Assembly (NCBI GenBank): GCA_945872815.1
Contig: CAMCAY010000003.1
Coordinates: forward strand, 33,535-97,534
DNA length: 64,000 bases
Reading direction: 5' to 3'
From: Chitinophaga pinensis
Lineage (GTDB): Bacteria > Bacteroidota > Bacteroidia > Chitinophagales > Chitinophagaceae
Shown: one piece after another, positions 44,664-53,133 of the stretch
Position numbering within the stretch: position 1 is the stretch's first letter
Layout of the letters: every line of letters starts with the position of its first letter
The notes under the pieces: generated by a model
The model's database searches: none
Told to the model about the DNA's origin: nothing
The model's input: only the letters and a program-made list of their open reading frames with translations
Position numbers and translations under genes: made by a program

Positions 44664-45202
44664 ATGAGCGAATTGTAAATAAATACTTATTTTTTTATTT
44701 TTCAATCATTTGATAGTCAATTTAATATAATAAAAACTATCAGTATCCAGCTGTTTTTTATTTGATTTCTCGAAGACTGTTTACGAATGCCAATTTCAGC
44801 TGTGCAGCAAAAATAAACACAAATAACAACATCCTATTCACTCGTTTTTTACACAGGATTATCAACATTCTTGGCCAGATTCGTAAAATTACCAAGTAAA
44901 GATACAATTTTTTATAGTAAAATTACTAATTTTGAAAAGTATAATTACCTGAAAATAAAGTGAAAAATACCTTTAAAAATCGGCTAAAAGCCTTTTTGGT
45001 ATTGAATTTCATCCATTTCGTAAATATACGTTTACCGCAACGGCTATTGTGCGGGTTTTAATAAAATTAGAAGTTTATGATGCAATTAATCTTAAACAAT
45101 TAAAAATATTAATCACATGCACGCATTCTTATTACAATTAATTAGCATTTTTTTCAAGTTGTAATCAAGTAAATTTTGAATTTGTCTCAATGTTAAGTAA
45201 TT
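44664..45202. other. 540-base intergenic region with repeated palindromes
   Basis: Divergent promoter region between a response regulator and the second 7TM gene. It contains GTAAAATTAC at 44883-44892 and 44917-44926 and GTATAATTAC at 44939-44948. Near the right end TTTG (45175-45178), a 19-base spacer and TAATTTTG (45198-45205) make a consensus promoter. No ORF of interest is seen. Confidence 0.5.
44883..44948. repeat. Three GTAA-N2-TTAC-like palindromic sites
   Basis: GTAAAATTAC occurs exactly twice and GTATAATTAC once within 66 bases (starts at 44883, 44917, 44939; spacings 34 and 22). The middle copy extends to TAGTAAAATTACTA, one base different from TAGTGAAATTACTA at 41472-41485 in the other long intergenic region of the island. 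They may bind one of the NarL-type regulators; AT-richness makes chance copies possible. Confidence 0.4.
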
Positions 45203-45205
45203 TTG
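45175..45205 (+). promoter_or_regulatory. Consensus promoter overlapping the annotated start of the second 7TM gene
   Basis: TTTG, 19-base spacer, TAATTTTG. The final TTG of the -7 box is also the only canonical start codon (45203) of the downstream reading frame, so either the promoter is fortuitous or translation starts further in at a rare codon. Confidence 0.5.
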
Positions 45206-45946
45206 AGAAAATACTTAACTCTGGAAATTCTATTAAATATTACTCTGATTTCTGAAATTATTCCTTTAATCTTTTGCTTATTTATTTCCTATAAAATAAA
45301 AACAAAAGTTTTAAAGGTTTTTTTTATTTATACCGTTTTTCAAGCGTTATTTAGTTTGCTTTGTTTTTTATTTGTTAATGTTTCCAAATCCTATAATAAT
45401 TATATTTTTACTTTAAGGCTACATTTAATAGTTGAATTCTTAATTATTTCTTACTATCTATTAAATGTCATAGATAACCAATTATTCAAAAAGACATCAT
45501 TTTATTTCCTCATTCCTTTTTTTATTATTTATAATATTATTGACTTCTTAATAAATGGAAATACGAGTTTTGGAAATATTCCAACTTTAATAGAGTTCAT
45601 TTTTTTCATTCTTGTGATTATTTATTTCTTCTATGAAAAAATGAAGTCTTCTTCATTATTTCCAATATATAACAGCATACATTTTTGGATTTCTGTTGGG
45701 CTGTTTGTTTATTTTACAGGTAACTTTTTTTACATTTTATTGGTAGAATATTCTACGTTAGCCAGTCCTGAGGTAAAGAATCAATTAAAGGTGATATACA
45801 GTGCGGTTACTATTACGAAAAATTTATTGTTGGGTTTGGCATTTTTGAGCTCTGAAAAAACCGATCAGGAGCTAAATGAAAATTTTTTAAATAATTCAAA
45901 GGATTACGATTCAGACAGTTCGTTCTATCAAAATAACTTGCAATAA
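45203..45946 (+). CDS. Seven-hydrophobic-segment membrane protein, putative sensor partner (module 2)
   Basis: A 247-residue integral membrane protein of unrecognised family with seven hydrophobic segments (for example LISEIIPLIFCLFISY, LIVEFLIISYYLLNVI, FFILVIIYFFYE and FWISVGLFVYFTGNFFYILL) and a short acidic cytoplasmic tail (KTDQELNENFLNNSKDYDSD). The FWISVG stretch in segment six recalls FWVVMG in module 1. TTG 45203 is the only ATG/GTG/TTG start; CTG 45221 (MEILLN...) is an alternative given the promoter overlap. It is followed after 2 bases by a HisKA_3 kinase. I infer a membrane input subunit of that kinase. Confidence 0.68.
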   Translation: MRKYLTLEILLNITLISEIIPLIFCLFISYKIKTKVLKVFFIYTVFQALFSLLCFLFVNVSKSYNNYIFTLRLHLIVEFLIISYYLLNVIDNQLFKKTSFYFLIPFFIIYNIIDFLINGNTSFGNIPTLIEFIFFILVIIYFFYEKMKSSSLFPIYNSIHFWISVGLFVYFTGNFFYILLVEYSTLASPEVKNQLKVIYSAVTITKNLLLGLAFLSSEKTDQELNENFLNNSKDYDSDSSFYQNNLQ

Positions 45947-45948
45947 TC

Positions 45949-46770
45949 ATGTACTTACTACAGGCAGATTCTTCCGGTATTTCAAAGTTGATGTTCATAG
46001 GGACATTTGGTATGCTGACACTTGCAGTAGGTATTATTGTATTTGTGATTTTTCATCAACGGAAAATCATTCGTTATCAAATGCAGATGAAGCGATTTGA
46101 AGCGGAGAAACAACAGATTTTATTAAACGCATCCATCCGTTTTCAGGAAGAAGAGCGCCAGCGTATTGCAGCTGATCTTCATGATGATGCCGGCCCATTG
46201 TTGGCCACAGCCAGGTTGTATTTGAATGAAAATCTGGTAAATCAAGAAAAGCACCAACAATTGCAAAGCATTATCAGCGCTAAACAAATTATCGACGATG
46301 CTATTCTACTAATCAGAAATATCAGCCATAGTTTAATGCCTCCAACATTAAAGAATTTTGGTTTGGAAAGCGCCTCAACTGACCTTTTTCAAAAAATCAG
46401 CGGTAGCGGTGTTATCAATGCAAGTGCAAGATTTCATGATTACAAAGAACGTTTAAAGGTTGAACAGGAATTACTTGTTTTCAGAATCATTCAGGAGTTG
46501 GTCAATAATATTTTAAAACACAGCAGTGCCGGATTTATCCATCTTACACAAAATATAACAGGTGATAATTTATACCTTAGAATTCACCATGATGGAAAAG
46601 GAATTACGCAAGCAGAATTTGACAGGTTAAATCAAGGATCCCAAGGACTTGGATTGAAAAATATTGCCAGCAGAATTAACTTGTTGAAAGGGAATATATT
46701 TTTTGAAATAGATCCAAGTCAAACCTATTATAAAATCACCATTGAAATTCCCAGAGTAAATAAATTCTGA
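45949..46770 (+). CDS. HisKA_3-type sensor histidine kinase (module 2)
   Basis: 273 residues. One membrane helix (about 15-40, MFIGTFGMLTLAVGIIVFVIF), a coiled coil, then the HisKA_3 block EERQRIAADLHDDAGPLLAT with His78 as phospho-acceptor. HATPase: N box FRIIQELVNNILKHSSAG, G1 HHDGKGI, G2 GLGLKNIASRINLL and the terminal strand TIEIP. It lacks any periplasmic sensing domain, so sensing must come from elsewhere, plausibly from the 7TM protein encoded 2 bases upstream. The response regulator follows 64 bases later. Confidence 0.92.
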   Translation: MYLLQADSSGISKLMFIGTFGMLTLAVGIIVFVIFHQRKIIRYQMQMKRFEAEKQQILLNASIRFQEEERQRIAADLHDDAGPLLATARLYLNENLVNQEKHQQLQSIISAKQIIDDAILLIRNISHSLMPPTLKNFGLESASTDLFQKISGSGVINASARFHDYKERLKVEQELLVFRIIQELVNNILKHSSAGFIHLTQNITGDNLYLRIHHDGKGITQAEFDRLNQGSQGLGLKNIASRINLLKGNIFFEIDPSQTYYKITIEIPRVNKF

Positions 46771-46834
46771 TTTTTCCTTAGTTCATACTTTTTTTTCTAT
46801 TATCTTTCAACGCTGCTATTTTTATAAGAAATGT

Positions 46835-47494
46835 ATGAGTGAATCAAATCAAATAAAAGTTGCCATTGCAGATGATCATAAACTCTTTAGAAAAGGAGTG
46901 ATTTTATCCATGCGGCAATACACCAACATCAAGTTTGTGATGGAAGCTGATGACGGAGAAGATCTTTTATCTAAGATTCCTGAATTTAAACCAGATATTG
47001 TGTTGTGTGATTTAAAAATGCCCAAAAAAGATGGGATTGATTCCACTAAACTTATTACAAAAAATTTTCCGGGTACAAGGGTTATTATTTTGACCATGTA
47101 TGAAGATGAACGATTTGTTGGTCACTTGATGGATTGCGGGGCAGCAGGTTACCTGTTGAAAAATACCGATCCCGCCGAAATAAAAAAGGCCATTAGCGAT
47201 GTCATGCGAACAGGATTTTATTTAAATCCTGTTGTAAATAAAGTATTGATTAAAAAAAATTACTCCAAACAAAAATTCAATCCCAGTCTGACTTCTGAAA
47301 TTGTGTTAAGTGATAGGGAAAAAGAAGTACTGACCCTTGTTTGCATGGAGTTTACAGCTGCTGAAATTTCGGGTAAAATGGGTATCAGTGCTCGAACTGT
47401 GGAAGCAATAAAGGATCGATTGATGGAAAGATTCGGTGTTAAAAACTCAGTTGGACTTGTGTTTTACGCTATGAAAAATCAGTTAATTGATTAA
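46835..47494 (+). CDS. NarL/FixJ-family response regulator (module 2 partner)
   Basis: 219 residues. Receiver: VAIADDHKLFRKGV, phospho-Asp59 in VLCDLKMPKKDGID, LTMYEDE and LLKNTDPAE. HTH: LSDREKEVLTLVCMEFTAAEIS and SARTVEAIKDRLMERF. It stands directly after the module 2 kinase on the same strand, hence its probable partner. It converges on the deoxynucleoside kinase gene. Confidence 0.94.
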   Translation: MSESNQIKVAIADDHKLFRKGVILSMRQYTNIKFVMEADDGEDLLSKIPEFKPDIVLCDLKMPKKDGIDSTKLITKNFPGTRVIILTMYEDERFVGHLMDCGAAGYLLKNTDPAEIKKAISDVMRTGFYLNPVVNKVLIKKNYSKQKFNPSLTSEIVLSDREKEVLTLVCMEFTAAEISGKMGISARTVEAIKDRLMERFGVKNSVGLVFYAMKNQLID

Positions 47495-47525
47495 GTTGAT
47501 TCTATGCAATTTTCGAAAAAAATGT

Positions 47526-48161
47526 TTAGAATAATCCAAAAAGTTTCGAATCAATTTTAGCGATGATCTCCCCGAGGTGTTCCTCATTTTCAGCAAACTT
47601 ATTTATGTCTGCATCAATAACTAGGAGTGCACCCTCTTTGTAATTATCTATCCAATTATTGTACAGATCATTCAGTTTTTTTAAATAATCCAATCGAATG
47701 TTTTCTTCATACTCTCTACCTCTTTTTTGAATTTGTCCTACAAGTGTTGGAACGGATGCTTTAAGATAAATCAATAAATCCGGTGGTTGAACCATTGATT
47801 TCAATGTTTCAAAAAATTTGTAGTAATTGTCAAAATCTCTTTTGCCCATCAGACCCATCTCATGAAGATTGGGTGCAAAAATATTGGCATCTTCAAATAT
47901 AGTTCTGTCCTGAATAACTGTTTCAGTACCACGCTGAATTTCCAATAGTTGATTTAATCGGCTGTTTAGAAAGAAAATCTGCAAATTAAAACTCCAGCGA
48001 GGCATGTCTTCATAAAAATCATTCAGGTAAGGATTATGATCTACATCTTCAAACTGAGGAATCCATTTGTAATGTTTGCTTAATAATTCAGTAAGTGTAG
48101 TTTTACCCGCCCCAATGTTTCCGGCAACGGCAATATGCTTAGGTTTTTTAGACTTGGCCAT
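47526..48161 (-). CDS. Deoxynucleoside kinase (dAK/dGK family)
   Basis: Phosphorylates deoxynucleosides for dNTP salvage. The 211-residue protein has P-loop GNIGAGKTTLTELL (residues 14-27), the substrate-site EDVDHNPYLNDFYEDMPRW, the catalytic-region QDRTIFEDANIFA with the DRT variant of DRS, and a lid arginine segment (QKRGREYE). These place it in the deoxyadenosine/deoxyguanosine-kinase-like family of Bacteroidota; exact base specificity is not visible. Seventy-four bases downstream of trpS on the same strand. Confidence 0.92.
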   Translation of the reverse strand: MAKSKKPKHIAVAGNIGAGKTTLTELLSKHYKWIPQFEDVDHNPYLNDFYEDMPRWSFNLQIFFLNSRLNQLLEIQRGTETVIQDRTIFEDANIFAPNLHEMGLMGKRDFDNYYKFFETLKSMVQPPDLLIYLKASVPTLVGQIQKRGREYEENIRLDYLKKLNDLYNNWIDNYKEGALLVIDADINKFAENEEHLGEIIAKIDSKLFGLF

Positions 48162-48235
48162 GTTGTAATAATAGATTTATCCTATCTGCGAATGTATTGA
48201 ATAAATAGTCAAGATTTTTTAATTTTTCCGGAATC

Positions 48236-49270
48236 CTAAAAATAATTTAGTCCCATGGATTCCCTGACCAATTTCATGGTTTTTTCAGCGCTTATTCTAG
48301 CTTTTTGTGCCCCTTTTTCCATTACTTCAATTAGGTATTGGTTGTCTTCCAAAATATCCTGGGTTTTTTGGCGAATGGGAGCAATAAACTGAATCATATC
48401 CTCAGCCAGTTGCTTTTTCATGTCTCCGTAGCGAATATTGCAGTTGTTATAATCGTTGTTGTATTTTGTCAGAACCTCATCACTACTAACCAACTTCATT
48501 AAAGTAAAAATATTGTCAATGTAATCTGGTTTAGGTGAATTGGCTTCCGTTGGGCCGGCATCGGTCTTGGCTTTCATTACTTTTTTTCGGATAGTGTCAT
48601 CGTCATCTCCAAAATACAAAGTAGACATGCTGTTCTCACTTTTACTCATTTTGCCGGAGCCATCTAAGCCGGGTACTTTAATTAAATCTTCATTGTAATT
48701 GAATGCATGAGGCTCAGGAAATATTTCTCCATATCTGTGATTAAACCTTACAACAAAGTTTCTAGCCATTTCCAAATGCTGTTCCTGGTCTTTCCCAACC
48801 GGAACAAGACTTGCCCGATGCATGATAATATCGGCAGTTTGCAAAACGGGATATGTCAATAGCCCGGCATTTATATTTTCAGGATGCTGTCTTGCCTTGT
48901 CTTTGAAAGTAACCGTTTTTTCTAACTCTCCCTTATAGGCAAGCATATTCAGGTAAAGGTATAATTCACCCGTTTCGTATAAATGACTTTGACAATAAAA
49001 TGTAGCTTTTTCAGGGTTCAGACCACAGGCCATGTTTTCTGCTATAACCCTTTTTACGTTTGATTTTAGTGTACTTGTATCAGGATGGGTAGTTAATGAA
49101 TGTAAATCGGCAATCATGAAATAGCATTCATATTCATCTTGCATCCTTACATAATTTCTGATTGCCCCAAAATAATTACCTAAATGAACCATTCCCGTTG
49201 GTCTGATACCACTCATCACTATGCCGGAAGGCAAATCGGTGTGTTTAATTTTTTGTTTATCTCCGTCCAT
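48236..49270 (-). CDS. trpS: Tryptophanyl-tRNA synthetase
   Basis: Charges tRNA-Trp. A 344-residue class I synthetase: GIRPTGMVHLGNYFGAIRNY contains the HIGH-like HLGN, and GSGKMSKSENS is the KMSKS loop. ADIIMHRASLVPVGKDQEQH is the tryptophan/ATP pocket region. The C-terminal helices end KTMKLVRESMGLNYF. It heads the trpS-dNK run, diverging from the ABC gene. Confidence 0.96.
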   Translation of the reverse strand: MDGDKQKIKHTDLPSGIVMSGIRPTGMVHLGNYFGAIRNYVRMQDEYECYFMIADLHSLTTHPDTSTLKSNVKRVIAENMACGLNPEKATFYCQSHLYETGELYLYLNMLAYKGELEKTVTFKDKARQHPENINAGLLTYPVLQTADIIMHRASLVPVGKDQEQHLEMARNFVVRFNHRYGEIFPEPHAFNYNEDLIKVPGLDGSGKMSKSENSMSTLYFGDDDDTIRKKVMKAKTDAGPTEANSPKPDYIDNIFTLMKLVSSDEVLTKYNNDYNNCNIRYGDMKKQLAEDMIQFIAPIRQKTQDILEDNQYLIEVMEKGAQKARISAEKTMKLVRESMGLNYF

Positions 49271-49538
49271 TGAAGTAAATGTATTTCAAACAACGAAGAT
49301 AATAAAACTACGCTGAAGTAATATTGTCTTTAATTGCTAAATAGTTGCTATTAAACAGAGATCCGTTGAACTTCAGTTTAAAATGTGTCATTCCAATTGA
49401 TGATTTCTGTTTTATGTATTATTCAATCATTTAAAAGTCCATACTTTTGTCGGGTGTTTAATTTATTATTGATCCCTATTTGAGGTTGAATGATTTTTAA
49501 GACATTCAATTATTTTAAAACAAAATCAAAAATATCAG

Positions 49539-50249
49539 ATGCAGTCAATTATAGTTTTGGATCACATTCTTAAAAGCTATTTTTTGGGTAAACAAGAGTT
49601 GCCGGTTTTGAAAGGCATCACTATGGAAATCAATAAAAATGAGTATGTGGCTTTGATGGGCCCCAGCGGATCAGGAAAATCTACCTTAATGAACATCCTG
49701 GGTTGTTTGGACTCGCCCACAGGTGGGAAGTATATATTAAACGGAAAAGATGTAAGTGGAATGCATGATGATGAACTTGCTTCTGTAAGAAATAAGGAAA
49801 TAGGATTTGTATTTCAACAATTTAATTTATTGACAAGACTAACAGCCGCAGAAAATGTTGCACTTCCTTTGATTTACAGCGGAATTTCCAAAAAGGAAAG
49901 AATAGAAAGGGCTACGGCTGTTTTGGAAAAGGTGAAATTGGAAGACAGAATGCATCATAAGCCCAATGAATTAAGCGGCGGGCAATGCCAGCGTGTTGCA
50001 ATTGCAAGAGCACTTATCAATAATCCATCTATTATTTTGGCAGATGAACCCACCGGAAACCTCGATTCTAAAACATCACATGAAATTATGGAGATATTGG
50101 GTAAAATTCACAACGAAGGAAATACTGTAGTACTGGTGACTCATGAAGAAGACATTTCTGGATTTGCCCACAGAATCGTGAGATTAAGAGACGGATTGAT
50201 AGAGAGCGATCAAAAAAACAAACAACCTTCTTTTATTTTGAAGCAATGA
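49539..50249 (+). CDS. ABC transporter ATP-binding protein, MacB/LolD type
   Basis: A 236-residue ATPase with Walker [16 protein letters not shown]-loop [18 protein letters not shown], signature [15 protein letters not shown], Walker [14 protein letters not shown] and VTHEED. It belongs to the MacB-like branch powering mechanotransmission-type permeases for macrolide export or lipoprotein transport. No permease is adjacent. The signature has Cys where Gln/Glu is usual (GGQCQR), a mild oddity. It is similar to the LolD-like ATPase at 26548 but not identical in role. A 54-base gap separates it from the next gene. Confidence 0.88.
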   Translation: MQSIIVLDHILKSYFLGKQELPVLKGITMEINKNEYVALMGPSGSGKSTLMNILGCLDSPTGGKYILNGKDVSGMHDDELASVRNKEIGFVFQQFNLLTRLTAAENVALPLIYSGISKKERIERATAVLEKVKLEDRMHHKPNELSGGQCQRVAIARALINNPSIILADEPTGNLDSKTSHEIMEILGKIHNEGNTVVLVTHEEDISGFAHRIVRLRDGLIESDQKNKQPSFILKQ

Positions 50250-50302
50250 TGAACTATTCCCAAAAATTATTGTTTCGTAAATAAGCAAAACAATTAAATT
50301 CA

Positions 50303-50869
50303 ATGTCAATCAAGATTTACACAAAAACGGGAGATTCAGGAACAACAAGTTTAATAGGTGGTACTAAAGTTCCTAAAAGTCATCTGCGCATAGAAAGTTA
50401 TGGAACTGTTGATGAATTGAATTCATATATTGGATTTGCAAATGACCATATTCAAGATCCTACAAGTAGGGAAATGCTTAAAGAAATTCAGGACCGACTT
50501 TTTACCATAGGTTCTTCACTTGCATGTGACCCTGATAAAGAGCCGATGCTGAGGATACCCGATTTAAAAGAAGAAGATGTTCTTTTGCTCGAATCGGAAA
50601 TTGATAAAATGAACAATGAACTTCCTCCAATGAAGTCTTTCATACTTCCCGGAGGTCATCAAGCTGTTTCCTTACTTCATATATGTCGCTGCGTATGCAG
50701 AAGGGCAGAACGTTGCTGTGTATTGCTTTTGCAGGAAAATATTTTTGTAGATCCACTCGTAATAAAATACCTCAACCGACTAAGTGACTATTTATTCGTG
50801 TTGTCAAGGTACATAGGTCAATTGCTTCAAGTGGCCGAAATTCCTTGGAAACCGCGCTTATCATCTTGA
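50303..50869 (+). CDS. PduO-type ATP:cob(I)alamin adenosyltransferase
   Basis: Adenosylates cob(I)alamin to form coenzyme B12. The 188-residue protein opens KIYTKTGDSGTTSLIGGTKV, the ATP-binding signature of the PduO/MMAB family, followed by ESYGTVDELNSYIGFA. The substrate-site helix reads CRCVCRRAERCCVLL with the conserved Arg residues but unusually many cysteines, and NRLSDYLFVLSRYIG closes the fold. No cobalamin-dependent enzyme or B12 riboswitch is recognisable nearby. Confidence 0.93.
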   Translation: MSIKIYTKTGDSGTTSLIGGTKVPKSHLRIESYGTVDELNSYIGFANDHIQDPTSREMLKEIQDRLFTIGSSLACDPDKEPMLRIPDLKEEDVLLLESEIDKMNNELPPMKSFILPGGHQAVSLLHICRCVCRRAERCCVLLLQENIFVDPLVIKYLNRLSDYLFVLSRYIGQLLQVAEIPWKPRLSS

Positions 50870-50974
50870 TTCATTCTTTTGCTTTTTTTCTCTTTATAGT
50901 TATGTTTAGTACAAACTACTTTCCGCTTGATTTTGCGTAGAAAGATTTATTTATGTAATACATGAAATAAATTA

Positions 50975-50982
50975 TACTTTTG
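50975..50982 (+). promoter_or_regulatory. Candidate -7 box TACTTTTG of module 3
   Basis: Matches TAnnTTTG, 14 bases before the ATG of the small CPNYC protein gene, giving a very short leader. The -33 element is unclear. Confidence 0.45.
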
Positions 50983-50996
50983 CATAAATATATTTT

Positions 50997-51320
50997 ATGA
51001 GTAACAATTTCATCTCACTTAGTCAGGCACAAGAGTACACAAAAAAATATCGTGATAATCTTAGTGCAATGTTGACACAAGATTATCAAGGTGCTTTATC
51101 TTATTGTGAAACGTTTGATGCAGACGCTATCAGAACTTTGTTGAGTCAAGATGGTTGTGTAAGTTTCAGAGCCTATTACGGATTGAATGAAGACAATCAG
51201 GTATGTTCCATTTTTGTTGGTGTTGATGAAAACTTTGAAGACATTACTGATGGTGAAAAAAGCATAATATTAAATAATGGTAAAAAGTGCCCGAACTATT
51301 GTCCTAATAATTTGATGTAA
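50997..51320 (+). CDS. Small soluble protein with C-terminal CPNYC motif, linked to a 7TM/kinase pair (module 3)
   Basis: A 107-residue protein with no signal peptide or membrane segment. The N-terminal half is helical and polar (ISLSQAQEYTKKYRDNLSAM); the middle has GCVSFRAYYGLNEDNQVCSIFVGVDENFED, a likely beta-rich core (about residues 55-84, quoted here as the region only by its ends GCVSF and GVDE). The tail KKCPNYCPNNLM places two cysteines three residues apart at the C-terminus. I recall similar Bacteroidota hypothetical proteins with a CPPxCG tail, but cannot name a family. Its stop codon overlaps the next ATG by one base, so it is translated with the 7TM protein. Function unknown; a regulator, ligand or cofactor-binding role is speculation. 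Confidence 0.8.
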   Translation: MSNNFISLSQAQEYTKKYRDNLSAMLTQDYQGALSYCETFDADAIRTLLSQDGCVSFRAYYGLNEDNQVCSIFVGVDENFEDITDGEKSIILNNGKKCPNYCPNNLM

Positions 51321-51970
51321 TGAATTTATATGATATAGAAGACTTGTTTTCTATCTTTGAATTTATAATTGGGGTTCTATGTTATCATAGAATGCGAAGT
51401 GAGTACAAAATGCTATTTTTTAATACCATGGTATCGCTTTCTCACCTATTAATTTTTCGTTTCCTGTTGGAGTTTATGAATCCAGTCAGTATTAATCTTG
51501 AATGGTATTCAATTACTCTATTTTATGGAAGTTTTCAGCTGATGTTTTTATTGATTTCTAAAAATGCTAAAAATATTAATCGTAAAATTTCTTTTTTTAT
51601 AGGAGTATTAATTTTCGGGATAATAGTTGAGATAATTTGTGTTGGGATTGACAGCTATAGAATATCTTTAGTTGAAACATTTGTTGACTTCTATTTAATG
51701 ATTATTTCTATAAATGTGTTAGTTGAAAAAATGAAGAATATTCATTTAGAAAATAAAGTTATTCTATATCTCCTTCCTGCTCAAATTCAATTATTAATTA
51801 TCGTTATCATTTACAATATTACTTTGTTGTTTACTTTTCAACATAATTCTGACATTTGGGGAAACGTTTTGGGGTACACAATATTAATATCTTCTATTAT
51901 CAATTCAATATTCACATCCATTGCTTATTTATGGTTACACAAAAAGGAGAGATTTTTAGAGCTTTCATAG
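51320..51970 (+). CDS. Seven-hydrophobic-segment membrane protein, putative sensor partner (module 3)
   Basis: A 216-residue membrane protein of unrecognised family. Hydrophobic segments include LFSIFEFIIGVLCY, FFIGVLIFGIIVEIICVGI, LLPAQIQLLIIVIIYNITLL and ILISSIINSIFTSIAYLWL, seven in all, with very short loops. It overlaps the small protein gene by one base and the kinase gene by 40 bases, so all three are coupled. Sequence similarity to modules 1 and 2 is low by eye, but length, topology and gene order are the same. Confidence 0.7.
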   Translation: MNLYDIEDLFSIFEFIIGVLCYHRMRSEYKMLFFNTMVSLSHLLIFRFLLEFMNPVSINLEWYSITLFYGSFQLMFLLISKNAKNINRKISFFIGVLIFGIIVEIICVGIDSYRISLVETFVDFYLMIISINVLVEKMKNIHLENKVILYLLPAQIQLLIIVIIYNITLLFTFQHNSDIWGNVLGYTILISSIINSIFTSIAYLWLHKKERFLELS

Positions 51971-52677
51971 GAATTTGTTTTTTTGTTTTGTCCATTACGA
52001 TTATTTTTTTTCGAATATTTTTATTGCAGCAGAAAAAATATCGGTTACTCCAACAAGAAAAACTACATGCAGAGATGAAGGCTTCTCAAATGGAAAGAGA
52101 TGAAATTGCATCTGAATTACACAATGATATTTTACCCAATCTTGCTACTATTCATTACTGGTTGTACCAAATTGAATTAACAGATAATAGGCTTTTGATG
52201 CAATCAATCAATCTAATCAATGAAACAATTGACAAATCCAGAGGTATTATTAAAAATGCTTCCCCTGTAAGTCTATATGGCTTGAGTTTTCAAACAGCTA
52301 TTATTCAATATATTCAATCAATCAAAGAAAAAAATGATTTAGCTATTTATTTTACTGAGTTAGAAGAGATTACCTGCTCTCCTGACCAGAACAATCATAC
52401 CTTTCGAATTCTTCAAGAAATAATTTTAAATACTGTTAAACATTCAAAAGCAAAAAAAATGGAAATTGAGATTTCGAAATCAAATGATCATTTACTTATA
52501 AGAACAGCAGATGATGGCGTTGGATTTGATATAACTTCTAAAAATAGCAGTGGTTTCGGATTATTAATTATTGAGAGTAAGGTAGATTACCTTAAAGGGG
52601 TATTAAAAATAAATGAAGAAAAAAATAATAATGGAACACAATTTAATATCAGAATTCCTTTGGATTCGTTTTGTTGA
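51931..52677 (+). CDS. HisKA_3-type sensor histidine kinase (module 3)
   Basis: About 248 residues from ATG 51931 (MVTQKGEIFRAFIGI), which gives one clean membrane helix (FIGICFFVLSITIIFFRIFLL); an earlier ATG at 51856 would add 25 residues read from within the 7TM gene. HisKA_3 block: ERDEIASELHNDILPNLATI with His64. HATPase: FRILQEIILNTVKHSKAK, DDGVGFD, SGFGLLIIESKVDYLKG and a normal terminal NGTQFNIRIP. No response regulator is adjacent, so it may signal to one of the orphan regulators at 40676 or 43998. Confidence 0.9.
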   Translation: MVTQKGEIFRAFIGICFFVLSITIIFFRIFLLQQKKYRLLQQEKLHAEMKASQMERDEIASELHNDILPNLATIHYWLYQIELTDNRLLMQSINLINETIDKSRGIIKNASPVSLYGLSFQTAIIQYIQSIKEKNDLAIYFTELEEITCSPDQNNHTFRILQEIILNTVKHSKAKKMEIEISKSNDHLLIRTADDGVGFDITSKNSSGFGLLIIESKVDYLKGVLKINEEKNNNGTQFNIRIPLDSFC

Positions 52678-52737
52678 TTTTAATGGTTGAATTTCTGAAA
52701 TTTGCCCTTTCTAATTAATCCACAACTGTTACAATAA

Positions 52738-53025
52738 TTAATTTATTTTTTTGTTTAGTTTAAGTTCTGTTTTTTCTGCTTCTTGTCTTTTTGCTTCTTG
52801 ACTTGCTACTTTTTTTTGAGGTATTGATTTCTCTGCTTTTATAGACTTTAAGGAAGATTTTTTCTTTTCTTTTGAAGCGGGTGTTTCATTTTCTTTCTTA
52901 ATCATGTTTTCCAATGCTTCCTTTTTTGATGCCATTTTTTTCTGCATAATGGAAGAAGGAGTTTGCGAAGACGCACTTATGAATGAGCATATAAAAAGAC
53001 CGGCAGAAAATATCAGTTGTTTCAT
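52738..53025 (-). CDS. Small exported lysine/glutamate-rich protein
   Basis: 95 residues: a signal peptide (KQLIFSAGLFICSFISASSQ) followed by a low-complexity, highly charged segment rich in Lys, Glu and Ser (SKKEALENMIKKENETPASK and similar) with no hydrophobic core. I do not recognise it. The codon use and signal peptide suggest a real gene. It lies downstream of the GEVED protein on the same strand but behind that gene's terminator, so it is probably expressed separately. Confidence 0.55.
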   Translation of the reverse strand: MKQLIFSAGLFICSFISASSQTPSSIMQKKMASKKEALENMIKKENETPASKEKKKSSLKSIKAEKSIPQKKVASQEAKRQEAEKTELKLNKKIN

Positions 53026-53133
53026 TTTGAATTTTTTAATGATGGTTTTTGTTTCAATATCAATAAAGCAAAAGTAAACAAATTGTTAGTTTAAAATTTA
53101 TTATAGAATTCAAATCTAATTAGCTAAATATAA

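Noticed and set aside
50303-50869. Cobalamin riboswitch upstream of the PduO-type adenosyltransferase
   Set aside because: The gap before the gene is only 53 bases, too short for a cobalamin aptamer, and no B12-box-like sequence was seen.
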